A DNA stretch of 64,000 nt, from contig WUJK01000006.1 in assembly GCA_011317545.1 (NCBI GenBank), positions 620,001-684,000 on the forward strand. Direction: 5' to 3'. This document shows, piece after piece, positions 36,101 through 47,400 of this stretch (positions within the stretch are counted from its first letter, which is position 1; each line of letters starts with the position of its first letter). The DNA is from Coniella vitis. Its lineage: Eukaryota > Ascomycota > Sordariomycetes > Diaporthales > Schizoparmaceae. Under the pieces are notes generated by a model. It did not search any database, had not been told where the DNA came from, and worked only from the letters and a program-made list of their open reading frames with translations. A program made the translations under genes and the position numbers.

Positions 36101-39100
36101 ATATAAGTTATTGCTTGCGTTTACTAGGTATTTCCTCGGGAAGAAAGGCTAGGAAACCCTAGTTATTTAATTACGGCTCTACGCTTAAGGATAACTTCTC
36201 CTAGTTAATATCGTATTCTAAGCCTATATTCTCCTAGAATAAACTAGCTAAGCTATAGTAATTAGATTATTAATTAATAGTAGGTATAGTAGAGATTATA
36301 ATTAGTAAGGATAGGTTCTAAATTAAGTTAGGGCGGTTTTATATACTACGAAGGATAAGCCTAATTACCCTAGCCTAGCTTATTAAACGATTGCGGATAA
36401 TATAGTATTCGTCGAGGATTATATACTAAAAGTAGAATCTAGGCGGAAATTCCTATATACGGTATCGACGGAAGAACTTTACGACTATTGGAATAATCTT
36501 ACTATTATATTCGAATAAAGTCGGCTTTCCCGCCTTAGTCTACTCCTTAATAAGGCGAGTTCGTATATACTCGGGTATATCTCGAGCTTCTAAGACCTAG
36601 TTATCCTCGTTATCGGGGTTATCGGGGCTATTATCGAGTACTACCTTACGCTTAATAGCCTCCTTAAGGTCCTAGTTATTAACTTCCTGCTCGGACTAAG
36701 CTATAGCTGGGGTATCGTCTAATAGTAGCTATATATTAGCTTTACCTTTAGCTTTACCCTTACCTTTATCTTAGGTAGGCCCGGTATAAGCTATATTAAT
36801 AGTACTACGGATAAGAGTAAGGTAATTAGTATCGTAGCTAGGTATAATATCTTAGGTATTAGCTTCCTATAGTCTTTAGTAGTAAGGAAGCTTAAATCTA
36901 TCCTTAACGAAGGCTAAGGCCTAGTCCCGTTAGAGGAAGCGTAATACGGTTATAGAATATAAAAAGATCTATACCTTCCTTATATTCTAGAGGTAATATA
37001 TATTAGTAAGTATAAGAGAGGTAATAATAGCACCCTAAGGTACGAAGTATAATAGTATAGAGTATATAGAGTATATTAGTACCTTAAGGTGCTAATATAG
37101 GGATAATATACTTATTATAGATATTAATGCCTTAGATATAGCTAGCTCTATTTCTACCTAAAGCTATTACCGAGATATAACGGCCTATTATAGCTGTATA
37201 TTATATAAGGTATTAGAGACGGATCTATAAAATACCCGGAGGTAGAAGGTATTAGGAGGGAAGTATTTAATAATCTCCTCTAAGTATTACTTAATTAGGT
37301 TTGCTAGGACTATTAGTAATATCGGTATAATAGGTGCTAGTTCCGTTTCGTTATACTCCTTAAGCTAAAGTTCTTTAAGTTATCGAACGCGGGCTTTAAT
37401 AAAGATATATCGTTCTATAATAAAAGTTAAGGTTTTCCCCGTACTAACCTTATTCGTAAGAAGTATACTATAAATAGTACTCTTTATTATATAAGCTAAG
37501 TAATCGATATCTACTAAAGTAATTATTAGTATAGTATCCTTTAAATTAAATAGTATCCTAGTAGTATTATACCGATAACTTAAAAGGCTTTTAGGGCGAA
37601 GGGGAAGGTAGGAGATCTATCTTCGTTCTTTCGGCGAGAAATCTATAAATTATTATAACGGTTATCGCTATCTCGGCCGGTACGGTATATACCGAGATCT
37701 ATAATCGCCTACTTAAAATCAATCTAGAGAGGTAATCGAGAAAGGAGAAGATTATATACTACGTAATATTATATAAGCTCGGCGCGCTAAGCCTATAATA
37801 TAGTAGGTATATCTTGCTATACCTTAGCCTTATCTAGAGCCGCTTCTAAAAGGTTATTATTACGTTTAAGACTCGTAATATATTGCTTTATACTATTACT
37901 ATTTAGTAATAGCGAACGGAATTGGTTTAGTATATCTTCCTCTTTAACTAAGGTAGTAATAGGTTATAGGAGTAAGGCCTAGCGGTAGATCTTACTAAGT
38001 ATACGTTATACGCCTTATAGGTTGATAGGCTAGAGGCTTATTATAGTATCTAATATTTACTAACGCCGATTATAACCTCGGCCCCGTTTGCTGCCCTTAT
38101 TAAGGTTATTATACTTAGTAGTAAGCGCGAGAAAGCCGGTTCGTTTCCAAAGGCGGTTATATAATATACTAGTATTAGCCTTCTAGTTATCGAGCTTTTA
38201 AGATATAATAGCGTCTATATAGCGTATAAGTGCCTCTATTATAGTAAGCGTAGTATCCGTAGTTAAACGGTTAGGTATTATATCGGTATTATCGGCTAGG
38301 AACCTTCTATATATAGCGGTAGTAGCTTTAGCTCTTAATATAATAGCTTTAGTACCGTTTAGTAATATCTTCTACGGGTCGAGAGAAAGTTTTTTAGTAT
38401 TAATAAAATTAGAGTTATACCGCTGCTTAGTATAGTAAATATATAAGGCTACGCCTCTAAAAAGATTATTATAAAAGAAGCCCTAAAAACGTTCGTAGGA
38501 CGGTTTAAAGGTATTATACCGCTTAGTTGCTATACCTATAAGATCTATCGGATAATAGTAGAGATATTAAAGGACTGCTATATTTATAGTAGTATTAATA
38601 TTAATACGATTAGGATTAGGTAAGCCTAGGTTACCGTTACGAATTAACCGGATAGGAGCTAAAGTATCGTCGATTATAGTCTAGTAGATAGCACGTAATA
38701 TTACGTTATCGAATACTTCGACTAGCTTAACGTACTACTTTATAATATCGGCTAGGGTTATAGCGTAGTTCTAGAACTTATAAGTCTTCGCCCGGATTAG
38801 GGGCTTAAAGTATTTAAAGGCTAGAGGAATCGATAGGTAGTTAGTAAGGATTTAAGGTTAGATTATAAGAAGAGTTAGTATTATAAGGTGCGAACTTATT
38901 ATCGGCGTATTATATATTACCCGGTATTATTAAGGGATTATAATTTAGGTATTATAGGGATAAGTTAGCACCCTATAATACTAACTTATCCTTATAGTAT
39001 TCGATATAGTATAAGTGCTTAGGATATAACGAAAGGGAGGAAGTTAGTACCCTATAGTACTAACTAAATAGGTAGTTATAAGTAATATATCTCGAAGGTA

Positions 39101-40170
39101 TTTTTATACTTATTAAGATAGATCTAATATATATAAATATACCGAACCTCCTTAAGACCTAGTATCTCTCCGAGGACTTTATTCGGTATTATAACCGATA
39201 TTAAAGGGTAGTATAGAGTAAGGAGTAGGTAGGTCTTACTAACGAAATTAGTATTCGATTTAATTTCCTTAGCCGTTAGCTCGCGTAGTTTATAATCGAC
39301 GAATTCTAAAATATTAGCTCGAGTATCCTATTATAGTAGGTATAGGGGTTCTCGGCCTAATAATTTAATCTCGTAAAGCGGTAGGAAGCTATAATTAAGA
39401 GGAAGGTTATACTTTTATAATAAAGATAGGGTTTTCGTAAGGGCCGCTTTCGTCTCTATTTTAAGGCGTTTAGGGTATTACTTTAAGTTAGGTATAGGTA
39501 TAAGCTATAGAGGATCTTTAGAGAGGTTAAAAAATCCTTATACGAAGATAAGCTAGACTTTATTACTATACTAGGTAGTATAGCTAGAAGAAGTGCTTAT
39601 ACTAGCCGAGGAGCCCGGCATAGATATAGAGGGAGCGGCGGAAGCGGATTAGGAGGTATATATATTCGAGGAGTTCGAGGAGGCGTCGCCGTCTATAGCC
39701 TCCGCCGCCTTCTTCCCTCGTTTTAGTTATATCTTAGGAGGTATACCTAGATCTTAGTTACGGAGATAGTATAAGGATTTTAGCGATATTAGTACCTTAG
39801 GGTATAAGGCAAAGTATATATTATAGAAAGAAGGCTTAGAGGTATAGTTAGTACCTTAAGGGGCGAAAATATAATAATATAATAGACGGAGGGAGGGTAG
39901 GTATAAAAGAAAGGAGGGAAAGAGTTAAAGTAAGTTATAAAGAAGGAAGAGACGTTAAGGTAGGGTAGAGAGTTATAAGGTTATAGAGATAAAAGTATAA
40001 ACTACTACGTTATATATAATAAGTTACTAGATACGGGAAATCTATAATAGCCTTATTAATAGAGCTATATATAGTAAAGCGTTATATAGTATCGTAATAT
40101 TTAATAGCCTTATCGATAAACTTTACTTATAAAACTACTAACTAAGCGTATAGACTTATTAAGCAATAAA
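33121..40170 (-). pseudogene. second, large gene (or genes) of the TIR element, unidentified
   Basis: Minus-strand coding-like stretches with stops mainly at Gln or Trp positions lie at about 38.8-37.75, 36.9-35.1, 34.8-34.0 and 33.42-33.12 kb. The last continues into the AT-hook segment at 18647-18284 once the LTR element is removed. Segments include ADIIK-YVKLVEVFDNVILRAIY, RLTTDTTLTIIEALIRYIDA, ARDIPEYIRTRLIKE, SVETRAFA-FYYLLALLIL and NYPNQAALIEDIFELGYISA. I do not recognise a family. Whether this is one protein of some 2,000 residues or several cannot be settled by eye. A GC-richer stretch at about 39.58-39.73 kb has a short acidic plus-strand frame that may be a separate gene. Confidence 0.4.
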
Positions 40171-40258
40171 GCACAGATTATATACTAGTATTAATATTAA
40201 TAGATAAAGACCTGGTAACTGACTCGAAGATGTGTTAGGGCTAGTATATAGTCTGTGC
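40171..40258. repeat. subterminal inverted repeat (hairpin) near the right end
   Basis: GCACAGATTATATACTAG at 40171-40188 is the inverse of CTAGTATATAGTCTGTGC at 40241-40258 with one A/G difference: 18-bp arms around a 52-bp loop. It lies about 70 bp inside the right terminal inverted repeat, in a stretch (about 40.17-40.33 kb) that retains CA and TG. It may be a subterminal transposase-binding site or a terminator hairpin. Confidence 0.55.
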
Positions 40259-40325
40259 GAGGCGCTAGGTCTGAAAACAGCCTACGGGCGTGAGCATATC
40301 TCCGCAAAAAACCCACCCCACCCCA

Positions 40326-40376
40326 AAATTAATTCAGGAATGAAATATGGGACAGTGAGCGCTGCAGACCTCCGTA
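40326..40376 (-). repeat. right terminal inverted repeat (51 bp)
   Basis: Inverse of 14693-14743 with one transition difference, followed at once by ATGTGC (40377-40382), the right target-site duplication. Confidence 0.9.
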
Positions 40377-40382
40377 ATGTGC

Positions 40383-41259
40383 CTCGTGCCTTTCCCATTT
40401 CCAAGTGAGATCCATGGATGTACGGCAGGTAACATACAGGCTCTGGATTGGACAAGTACTTGGGTATTTACACCCGATTATATAGATTGTGACAGTCAGG
40501 AGACATGGCGTCCACCCTGTTGGCGGCAACGTTCACATCTGCATAATCCAGCCCAGGTCAAATGACGCCTCCACTGAACTTCCTGTCTCTGCTGTCTCTG
40601 TTACCGCTGCGTTTCCGTTGTTCTGGCTCGGTGTATACACAACCGGCAGTCCAACGTCCCCAGCTGCCCAGCCAGACCCTGCACACCCATCCGTACATAG
40701 TACATCATCAGATCAACAGGTACGTTGCAGTTGCCCGGGTGTGGGGCCTGGTCCCGTCGCTGCCCGTGCCGTTTGTTTTTAGAGGGTCCCAGAGCAACCG
40801 CTTGTGGCACGTTTGATGAAAGGAAGAATGGCCCAACGTCCATGGGACTCACTTTCCCTGATTCAAACATTTCCAGTGCCTCAGCTCTCCCAGAGTTGGT
40901 CCTTGAGAGTGCTCCAAGTCTGACTCACTTGATTGCCATTCTACACCTCACCGTCCGCTGGCCAGCCTGCCAGTCTTCCCCAGCCTGCCTTCCTCATTGT
41001 ACGCCAGGGTGGCAGGGATCCCCGCCTAATAGTACCAATCTCTCCGACGCCAACTCCCAGGGGGTCTCCTTATCCTTTGACGGCATCACGACGACCTTGG
41101 AAGCTCGACTCCCATGCTAGTCACACCTCGCATGATTTGAGTAAAACCCAAGGAAGGCACTAAACTATCCACTACATACGACATTTTGACCGATTACGAG
41201 CGTCCTCGACCGAGGACTACTTAGCGCAAGTGCAGGTTGCTTGATTACCATCCTCCAGT
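40383..41259. other. upstream region of the hexokinase-like gene
   Basis: Normal-composition DNA beside the transposon, presumably holding the promoter of the next gene. It contains one TACATAGTA at 40694-40702. Frames here are short and unconvincing. Confidence 0.45.
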
Positions 41260-43033
41260 ATGCCGTCCAAGGAGCTGCAGCCGCGAGTGTCCATAGAGGA
41301 ATTCTTGGCCCCTCTACATGCGGACGACGCAAAGATAAAAGCGCTTGCACTGGAGATGGCAAACACGTTTGCAGACCTTTCAGCCAACTCGGATGAGCAG
41401 TTCCTACCAACGCCTCTTGGCGAGTCCCTTTTACGCCGTGTCAATGGTTCCGATCATGGTCGGTAAGTCTGTAGAACTCATTTGACTGGGCGCATGGGGC
41501 GTCTTCTGCGTGCAGTCGCTGACAGGTTCTTGCAACAAATAGATATCTAGCCATAGACATGTGAGTAATGTGTTCATCACAGTGGTTGCCCTGCTCCGTT
41601 TCCCCTGTCCTTAAGCCAACCTCGTGCAGGTCTTGCAAAGGGGCCAATGAGCTAAACTGGAGTTCCCTAGTGGTGGCACAAACTTGAGGGTCGGCTTTGT
41701 TGAACTGCGGGCAGAAGGCGACCATCGCCATGCAACCAACGGCAGCTCGGACGCAATCAACCACGGCCCCAGGCTTCGGCGACTGCTCGAGAAATCCTGG
41801 CCCATAGGCGAACATCTCAAGAACGAAAATGCAGAATCCCTCTTTGCGTGGATCGGCCAATCGATTGCCACTGTGGTGGAAAAGGCCTGCGCAGAATGGA
41901 ACCTCGACACGTCCCAAGAACTGCCCCTGGGCGTGGCCTTCAGCTTCCCAGTAATTCAGCAGTCGGTATCGCAAGCGACTATAATGTCCATGGGCAAAGG
42001 ATTCGCCATTACCTCCAAGCTGGATCTCGGCTCCTACTTACTCACGGGGTATGAGCAGCATCGCAGGAACCTGCCCCCCATCACCATTGCAGCGATTGCA
42101 AACGACGCCATTGCAACCCTCGTGTCCTTCATCTACCAGTTCCAAGGCACCTCGAAGCAAAAGGCTTCGATGGGTCTGATATGCGGCACAGGAAGCAACG
42201 CAACAATTCCTCTCAGGCTTAGTAGCCTGCACCCAAGCAAGCGGCCTCAGACGGTGAGCGTGCTGCCAGGGCAGGCCGGTGAAGATGTCAAGATCGTGGT
42301 CAACACAGAGTGGTCCATCAACGGAACGCTAGCACCGCTGGAGAAGCATGGCCTCGTTAGTCGATGGGACAGGGAGCTTGACCAGGCTGGCGAGACACCA
42401 GGGTTTCAGCCGTTGGAGTACATGACATCGGGTCGCTATCTCGGGGAGCTGGGACGGTTGATTTTTATCGACTACTTGACCAATATCTTGGGTTTCAGTA
42501 TCACAGAACTACCGGTCAAGCTCAAGACCAGGTTTGGCCTCAGTACCACCTTTCTCAGCCACTTCAACCCCAAGAATCATGGCACCTTGTTGGAACAACT
42601 GGGGAGGGAGTTTCCGGTGCAAGGGAACAAGGAGAACATGCGCACTCCGGCTGGATTATTCACAGATGAAGTTGCTGAAGTGTTGTATCGCATTGCATTG
42701 GCTGTAGAAGTACGGGCAGCTGGAATTGTGGCCGCCAGCACGATTGGGCTGCTCATGTGTGCTGGCGACTTGCCTTCTGTCACCAAAGGCACAGCCCCAT
42801 CCTCTTCTCCGGGCGATAGCGAGGCTTCAGAGCTGGTTGTCGGATACACGGGTGGCTGCATCACGGGTTTCCAAGACTATCTCAAAGATTGCCAGGGATT
42901 TTTGGACCGCGTGATCAAGCAGGTGTACGGAGAAGAGACAGATATGCGGGTGCTACTTGCTCCTTGTCACGATGGTGGCATTACAGGTGCTGGTATCTTG
43001 GTTCCAGCGTCGCTCAAGAGTGAGCAAGCCTAG
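41260..43033 (+). CDS. atypical hexokinase-like protein
   Basis: Three exons: 41260-41462, an 18-nt microexon 41543-41560 and 41671-43033, for about 527 residues. Donors are GTAAGT and GTGAGT, acceptors ATAG and CTAG, and splicing creates RYLAIDIGGTNLRVGFVEL, the phosphate-1 motif of hexokinases at residues 73-81. FSFPVIQ (about 165), the ND of the sugar site (about 218-219), GTGSNA (about 248), NTEW and a GFQPLEYMTSGRYLGEL block are present. However, the WTKGF motif is MGKGF, losing the Thr, and the adenosine-site DGSVY region is replaced by GYTGGCITGF. Filamentous fungi have hexokinase-like proteins thought to be regulatory rather than enzymatic (XprF/HxkC, HxkD types); this looks like one of these. 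Catalytic activity is uncertain. Confidence 0.82.
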
Positions 43034-44454
43034 GAATAGTGTACAATACTTACAAGAATGTGCGGGCGATCGCGCACATAGCTGGAGAATACATTGAAGC
43101 GGAAGGCTGTTGCGATGACCGCACATGCATCCCTGGCACCGTACAGTAGGGTATCCTGCGAGAGAAGCCGCCCGTGATAGTTTCTCGCTGTGATGAATTG
43201 ACTGATTGCTGTCGATCTGGTGAGGTATTTGCTTTGTTTGGGCACAACAAAGAAAAAAGGAACATGCGGAATGATGTTAACGTTTTGATGCAACGTTGCG
43301 TGAGAGGTTGCGACTCGATTCCACCCGTCTATCGCGTGCGGCAGGAAAAAGGAACATCCAAGACCCCATGCCCATCTCCCTTTGACCATCCCGCACATGT
43401 GATGGGTGGTATGTAATGCACTGCGGCAAAACTGCCAATACAATCCATGAATCCTTTTGGCGTCTTGACGCTTGCCGCCTGCCGCCTGCCGCCTGCCGCC
43501 TGCGGATAGACATGCTTAGGTATTAACTGACGAGACAAAGGCCAAAGATTTATTGATTTCAAGATGGCCAGTGTGTTCTCTTTTGGGACATCACAGGGCT
43601 ACACAGTACTATGTATTCTGGTGTAACTTTCGGCTGTCTTTAGGTCACAACCGGGGGCCTGCAGCTTGATGGATTCACACCTTTTTCTTTGTTCCAAGAC
43701 CAAAGCTATCATAATCATGTCCTGAGCAGCCTGGTGAGTGTTTTCTCGATGGTTATCAGACTGATTTCAGCCACTACACCAGGCACATTGCACCACCAGA
43801 TCTGAAGAGTCCTGCCATATATGTACTATGTAACACTCTGGCAGGGAACCAGTGGCCGACCAGGGGGCTGTGGGGGGCGGCTACTAGGGCCTACTATATA
43901 GTGGGCTGTGGGCCTAGCATAGGGGAGTTTGGCAGCTAAAATCAATGGTGCTGTCACTGTACCGCAGGCCAATTACAGGGGCTGTTGCATTACTTGCAGG
44001 ACCACTACGTCAGGGTTAGCTTGCAGGGATCGGAGCTCAATTTACAGGACTAAATGACTTTAATGAACGATTGATTTTGGGCCTCACCTCCGTCATAGCT
44101 GGCAATAGCAAGAGACCAAATGATGAACTGTGCAACTTCGCGCCCAACCTAATCGATACGAGCAGCGTGACGAGCCCCTTTTCTGATTCCCGCCCAAACT
44201 GACAGCATCATGATGGATCCAGACAATAGCAGGAAGCCCCTCACTTGACGACTTTTGTTCCATTCTTTTGTGCAATTGCGAAGTGAAACCACCAGACAAC
44301 ACTCTGACGATACTTGGCAGCCTGCCTTGCGGCGGCGACAAGGGGGGCAAAAACACTTCCACAACGACGACGACGACCACACTGGCTACTAATACTACCA
44401 CCCTAATACCCGAACATAGCCAGTTGGCACGGTATATACGTGCCTTCAGTCATC
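43034..44454. other. intergenic region upstream of HOS3
   Basis: It contains a 7-bp tandem repeat (43473-43500) and two copies of TACTATGTA (43607-43615 and 43824-43832). The last 200 bases, with many ACGACGAC-type triplets, lead into the HOS3 start. No gene is supported. Confidence 0.45.
43473..43500 (+). repeat. heptanucleotide tandem repeat (TGCCGCC)4
   Basis: Four exact head-to-tail copies of TGCCGCC with partial copies on both sides, in the intergenic region downstream of the hexokinase-like gene. Confidence 0.9.
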
Positions 44455-47400
44455 ATGCCGTTGCCGCCGACCTCTCTCTCCACTCCCGCCAAGCGCGCTG
44501 TGTCGTCATCCCAAGCGCAGCGCCACGAGGAAGGAACACACAGCCAACAAGACGAAGACGCCGTGCGCTCTCTCAACAAGCTCTCTCTATCAACGTCGCC
44601 CCCGCCACGGACGGCCACAGCGTCCAACCCCCCGGTGCCTGCGCGCTCCCCTGGCGCTTCGCATCGCCCACCCGTCGACCGATCCCCTTCAGCTCTCAGT
44701 GTGCGTTCTGCCTCGCGAATGTCCTCCACAAGCACCCGCGATTCACGCTCCGCGACACCCACCCTCCTTCGAAAGGCCTCCATGAAATCCCTCCAATCCT
44801 CCAACGGCGTTGCGCCGCCGCGCCGCACTCCTTCGGGCAACGTGCCACCCTCCCCCGCCTCCCCCGATCTCTCTTCTGCTGCCGCCACTGCTATCGCTTC
44901 TGCCTCTTCGCGATCACCCCAACATACTGCTAATAGCATCGCACGGGCGCATTTCCGCGCAGAGCTCGAGCAGTTGCACAGCGAGCAGTCGGGCCGCCCG
45001 GCCGAGACCGTCGTTTTCCTCCACGATTCGTGCTACGGCCATCGCTACTCGCGCCCAAAGACGTCTCGTACCGCCCTCAGCACTGTCGTCGAGCGACCAG
45101 AACGGATAAAAGCGTGCCTGCTGGGCGTGGCGGCCGCCTATGTGCTCTTGGGCGAGCGCCACGCAGATGGAGAGCACCACCCTCACCCAAACGCAAAGAT
45201 TGCCAAGATACCCTCAATACCATTTCGAATCACAAAATCGAGCCGTCGCCTGCCGCTCCTGTCACCAGCTGTTACAAATGTACATGGCGCAAAATGGATG
45301 GAAGAGCTCAAACTCATGTGCGAGTCGGCCGAGGGCAAGCTGGCCATGGGCGGCAAGGAGTTACAGCGTCCAGAGATGAGCTACCACCACGGACAGGAGC
45401 CGCCCAAGCTGCACGAGGGAGACTTGTACCTATGTGGAGAAACACTTGAGGCCCTCGAAGGCTCGCTAGGCGCCGTATGCGATGCGGTTGATGCGGTTTT
45501 CCAGCCTGGTCGTAGTGCACCCAAGCGCGCATTCGTCGCAGTGCGCCCGCCAGGTCACCACTGCTCGGCAGACTACCCCTCGGGCTTTTGCTGGATCAAC
45601 AATGTGCATGTAGGCATCATGCACGCGATCCTGGGCCACGGCCTTACGCACGCCGCCATCATTGACTTTGATCTGCACCACGGCGACGGTTCGCAGGCCA
45701 TAGCCTGGCAACACAATGCGCGGGGCGTCGGCCTGGCCAAGAACGCAGCGTATTGGAAAAAGGCATCGATTGGCTACTTTTCGCTCCACGACATCAACTC
45801 ATATCCGTGCGAGCAAGGCGACGAGGAAAAGGTGAAAAATGCCAGCTTGTGCATCGAGAGCGCGCACGGCCAGCACGTTTGGAACGTCCACCTAGAGCCC
45901 TGGAAGACGGAGGCAGAATTTTGGCAGCTCTACGACGATAAATATGCCGTCTTGTTGCAAAAAGCTCGCAAGTTCTTAAAGGGACATGCTGAGCGCCTGC
46001 GCGCGGCTAACCAGACTTCCAAGGCTGCTATATTCCTCTCTGCCGGTTTCGACGCCAGTGAGTGGGAGGGCGCCGGCATGCAGCGGCACAGTGTCAATGT
46101 GCCGACGGGTTTCTATGCTCGCATTGCCCGCGATGTGACAAAGATTGCAGAAGAAGAAGGCACAAGTGTCGATGGCAGACTGATTAGCGTCTTGGAAGGA
46201 GGGTATAGTGACCGCGCGCTCGCTTCGGGTGTCCTCAGCCATATCAGCGGTCTGGCTGGGAGCGATCCCATACCAGCATCGCAACGAAACGACCTTAGCA
46301 GTGGGACAACGGCAGCGGCGGCGGCGGCAGCAGCAGCAGCAGCAGCAGCAGCAGGGGGATCATCGTGGACTACAGCTGCTGCAGGCCGCAAAAACTCGCT
46401 CGAGCTTAAGCTTCGCCCGCACGCTTACGATCCATCGTGGTGGGCTTCTGAGAGTCTGGAGATGCTCGAAACAGGCGTCGTCCTGACACCGCCACCTCCA
46501 CGCGCCTCTCGCAGCTTCACGCCAGGTAACTACTCGACGCCCACGCAAGCATCGACAGCAAAGATGGTTGAAGTTGCAAAGCTTCGCAGACAGGCTTCCG
46601 TCAATGGCTTGCAGGTGCCCGTCGCCAAGCCCCCTACGCCACCACCGCCAGAAGTTCCCTGGGTCGTGGCAGCGCACGGTCTTGCGACTATATTGACGCC
46701 CACAGAGCGGACTACCACGAGCTGTAGCCCACAGGAGCTTACTGCGGAGGCGACGCGGGTTCGCAAGGAGAAGCATATGGCGTTGGTAGATATCAGCGAA
46801 GATCAACCTGTTCCTGCTGTAGACACTGCGCCAGCTGCTGCTACATCTACATCAGCGGCACAGCCATCGTCGCACCCTGTCGTTCGGCAACCATCGAGAA
46901 TGAACCTACGAGAACGAAAGACGGTCAAGTCCTACTTTGAAGGCAGCGACGAGGACGACAAAGAAAGCCAGCGCAAGTCCAGACGGCGCACAGCACCCGG
47001 CGGCGCAGCAGCTGTGCTCAGCAGCAACAACCATCCTGACCATCTGCAAGCCGGTAGCAAGAATCACCAGGCAGGACGACGCCTTAGTGTGGCGTCTAGC
47101 ACGGTCGATGGGGCCAGTGATGATTCTAGGTCTCAGGCTGTGGCTGGTGGTCGGTCTTCAACTGCCGTGAGCAGTGGCACTGCACGACCTGATACTTTGA
47201 CGAGTTCCCGCACGGTCGCTCCGACAGCTGCTGCTGCTACTACGACCAGTGCAGCAGCGACGGGAAATACCAACCCCACTCTGGTTGTGAAGAAGACGAG
47301 GGCTGGAACTACAAACAAGGCAAACAATAGTACATCCAAGGGCTCTCAAGCCGACAGCAAGAAGACTCTAGAAACGGGAGCATCCAACCACACGGATGGC

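Larger units (their letters stand above)
14693..40376. mobile_element. large TIR DNA transposon (IS3EU-like), host of two nested LTR elements
   Basis: The element is bounded by 51-bp inverted repeats (14693-14743 and 40326-40376) that differ at one position, a G/A transition. It is flanked by a perfect 6-bp target duplication ATGTGC (14687-14692 and 40377-40382). Its ends read TAC...GTA. Total length is 25,684 bp; without the inserted LTR element and one copy of its duplication it is about 11.2 kb. It encodes an integrase-type transposase on the plus strand and a second large gene on the minus strand. A 6-bp duplication, TAY/RTA ends and an integrase-like transposase match what I recall of the IS3EU superfamily; this assignment is from memory. 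All coding content is destroyed by RIP. Confidence 0.85.

Noticed and set aside
14750..40170. Centromere or generic AT-rich isochore
   Set aside because: The AT richness is explained by CpA-to-TpA change in recognisable transposons with precise ends and duplications; flanking genes are immediately adjacent and of normal composition.
14693..40376. Starship-type giant cargo element
   Set aside because: No tyrosine recombinase captain-like gene is visible. The 51-bp inverted repeats, 6-bp duplication and DDE integrase-type transposase point to a cut-and-paste DNA transposon.
14693..40376. Maverick/Polinton (also 6-bp duplications and an integrase)
   Set aside because: The inverted repeats are short, and I see no DNA polymerase B, ATPase or capsid-like sequence. 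The degraded state means this cannot be excluded for the unidentified gene.
44403..44939. 178-codon minus-strand frame opposite the HOS3 N-terminus
   Set aside because: Mirror of the low-complexity N-terminal coding sequence; the Hos3 frame explains the region.
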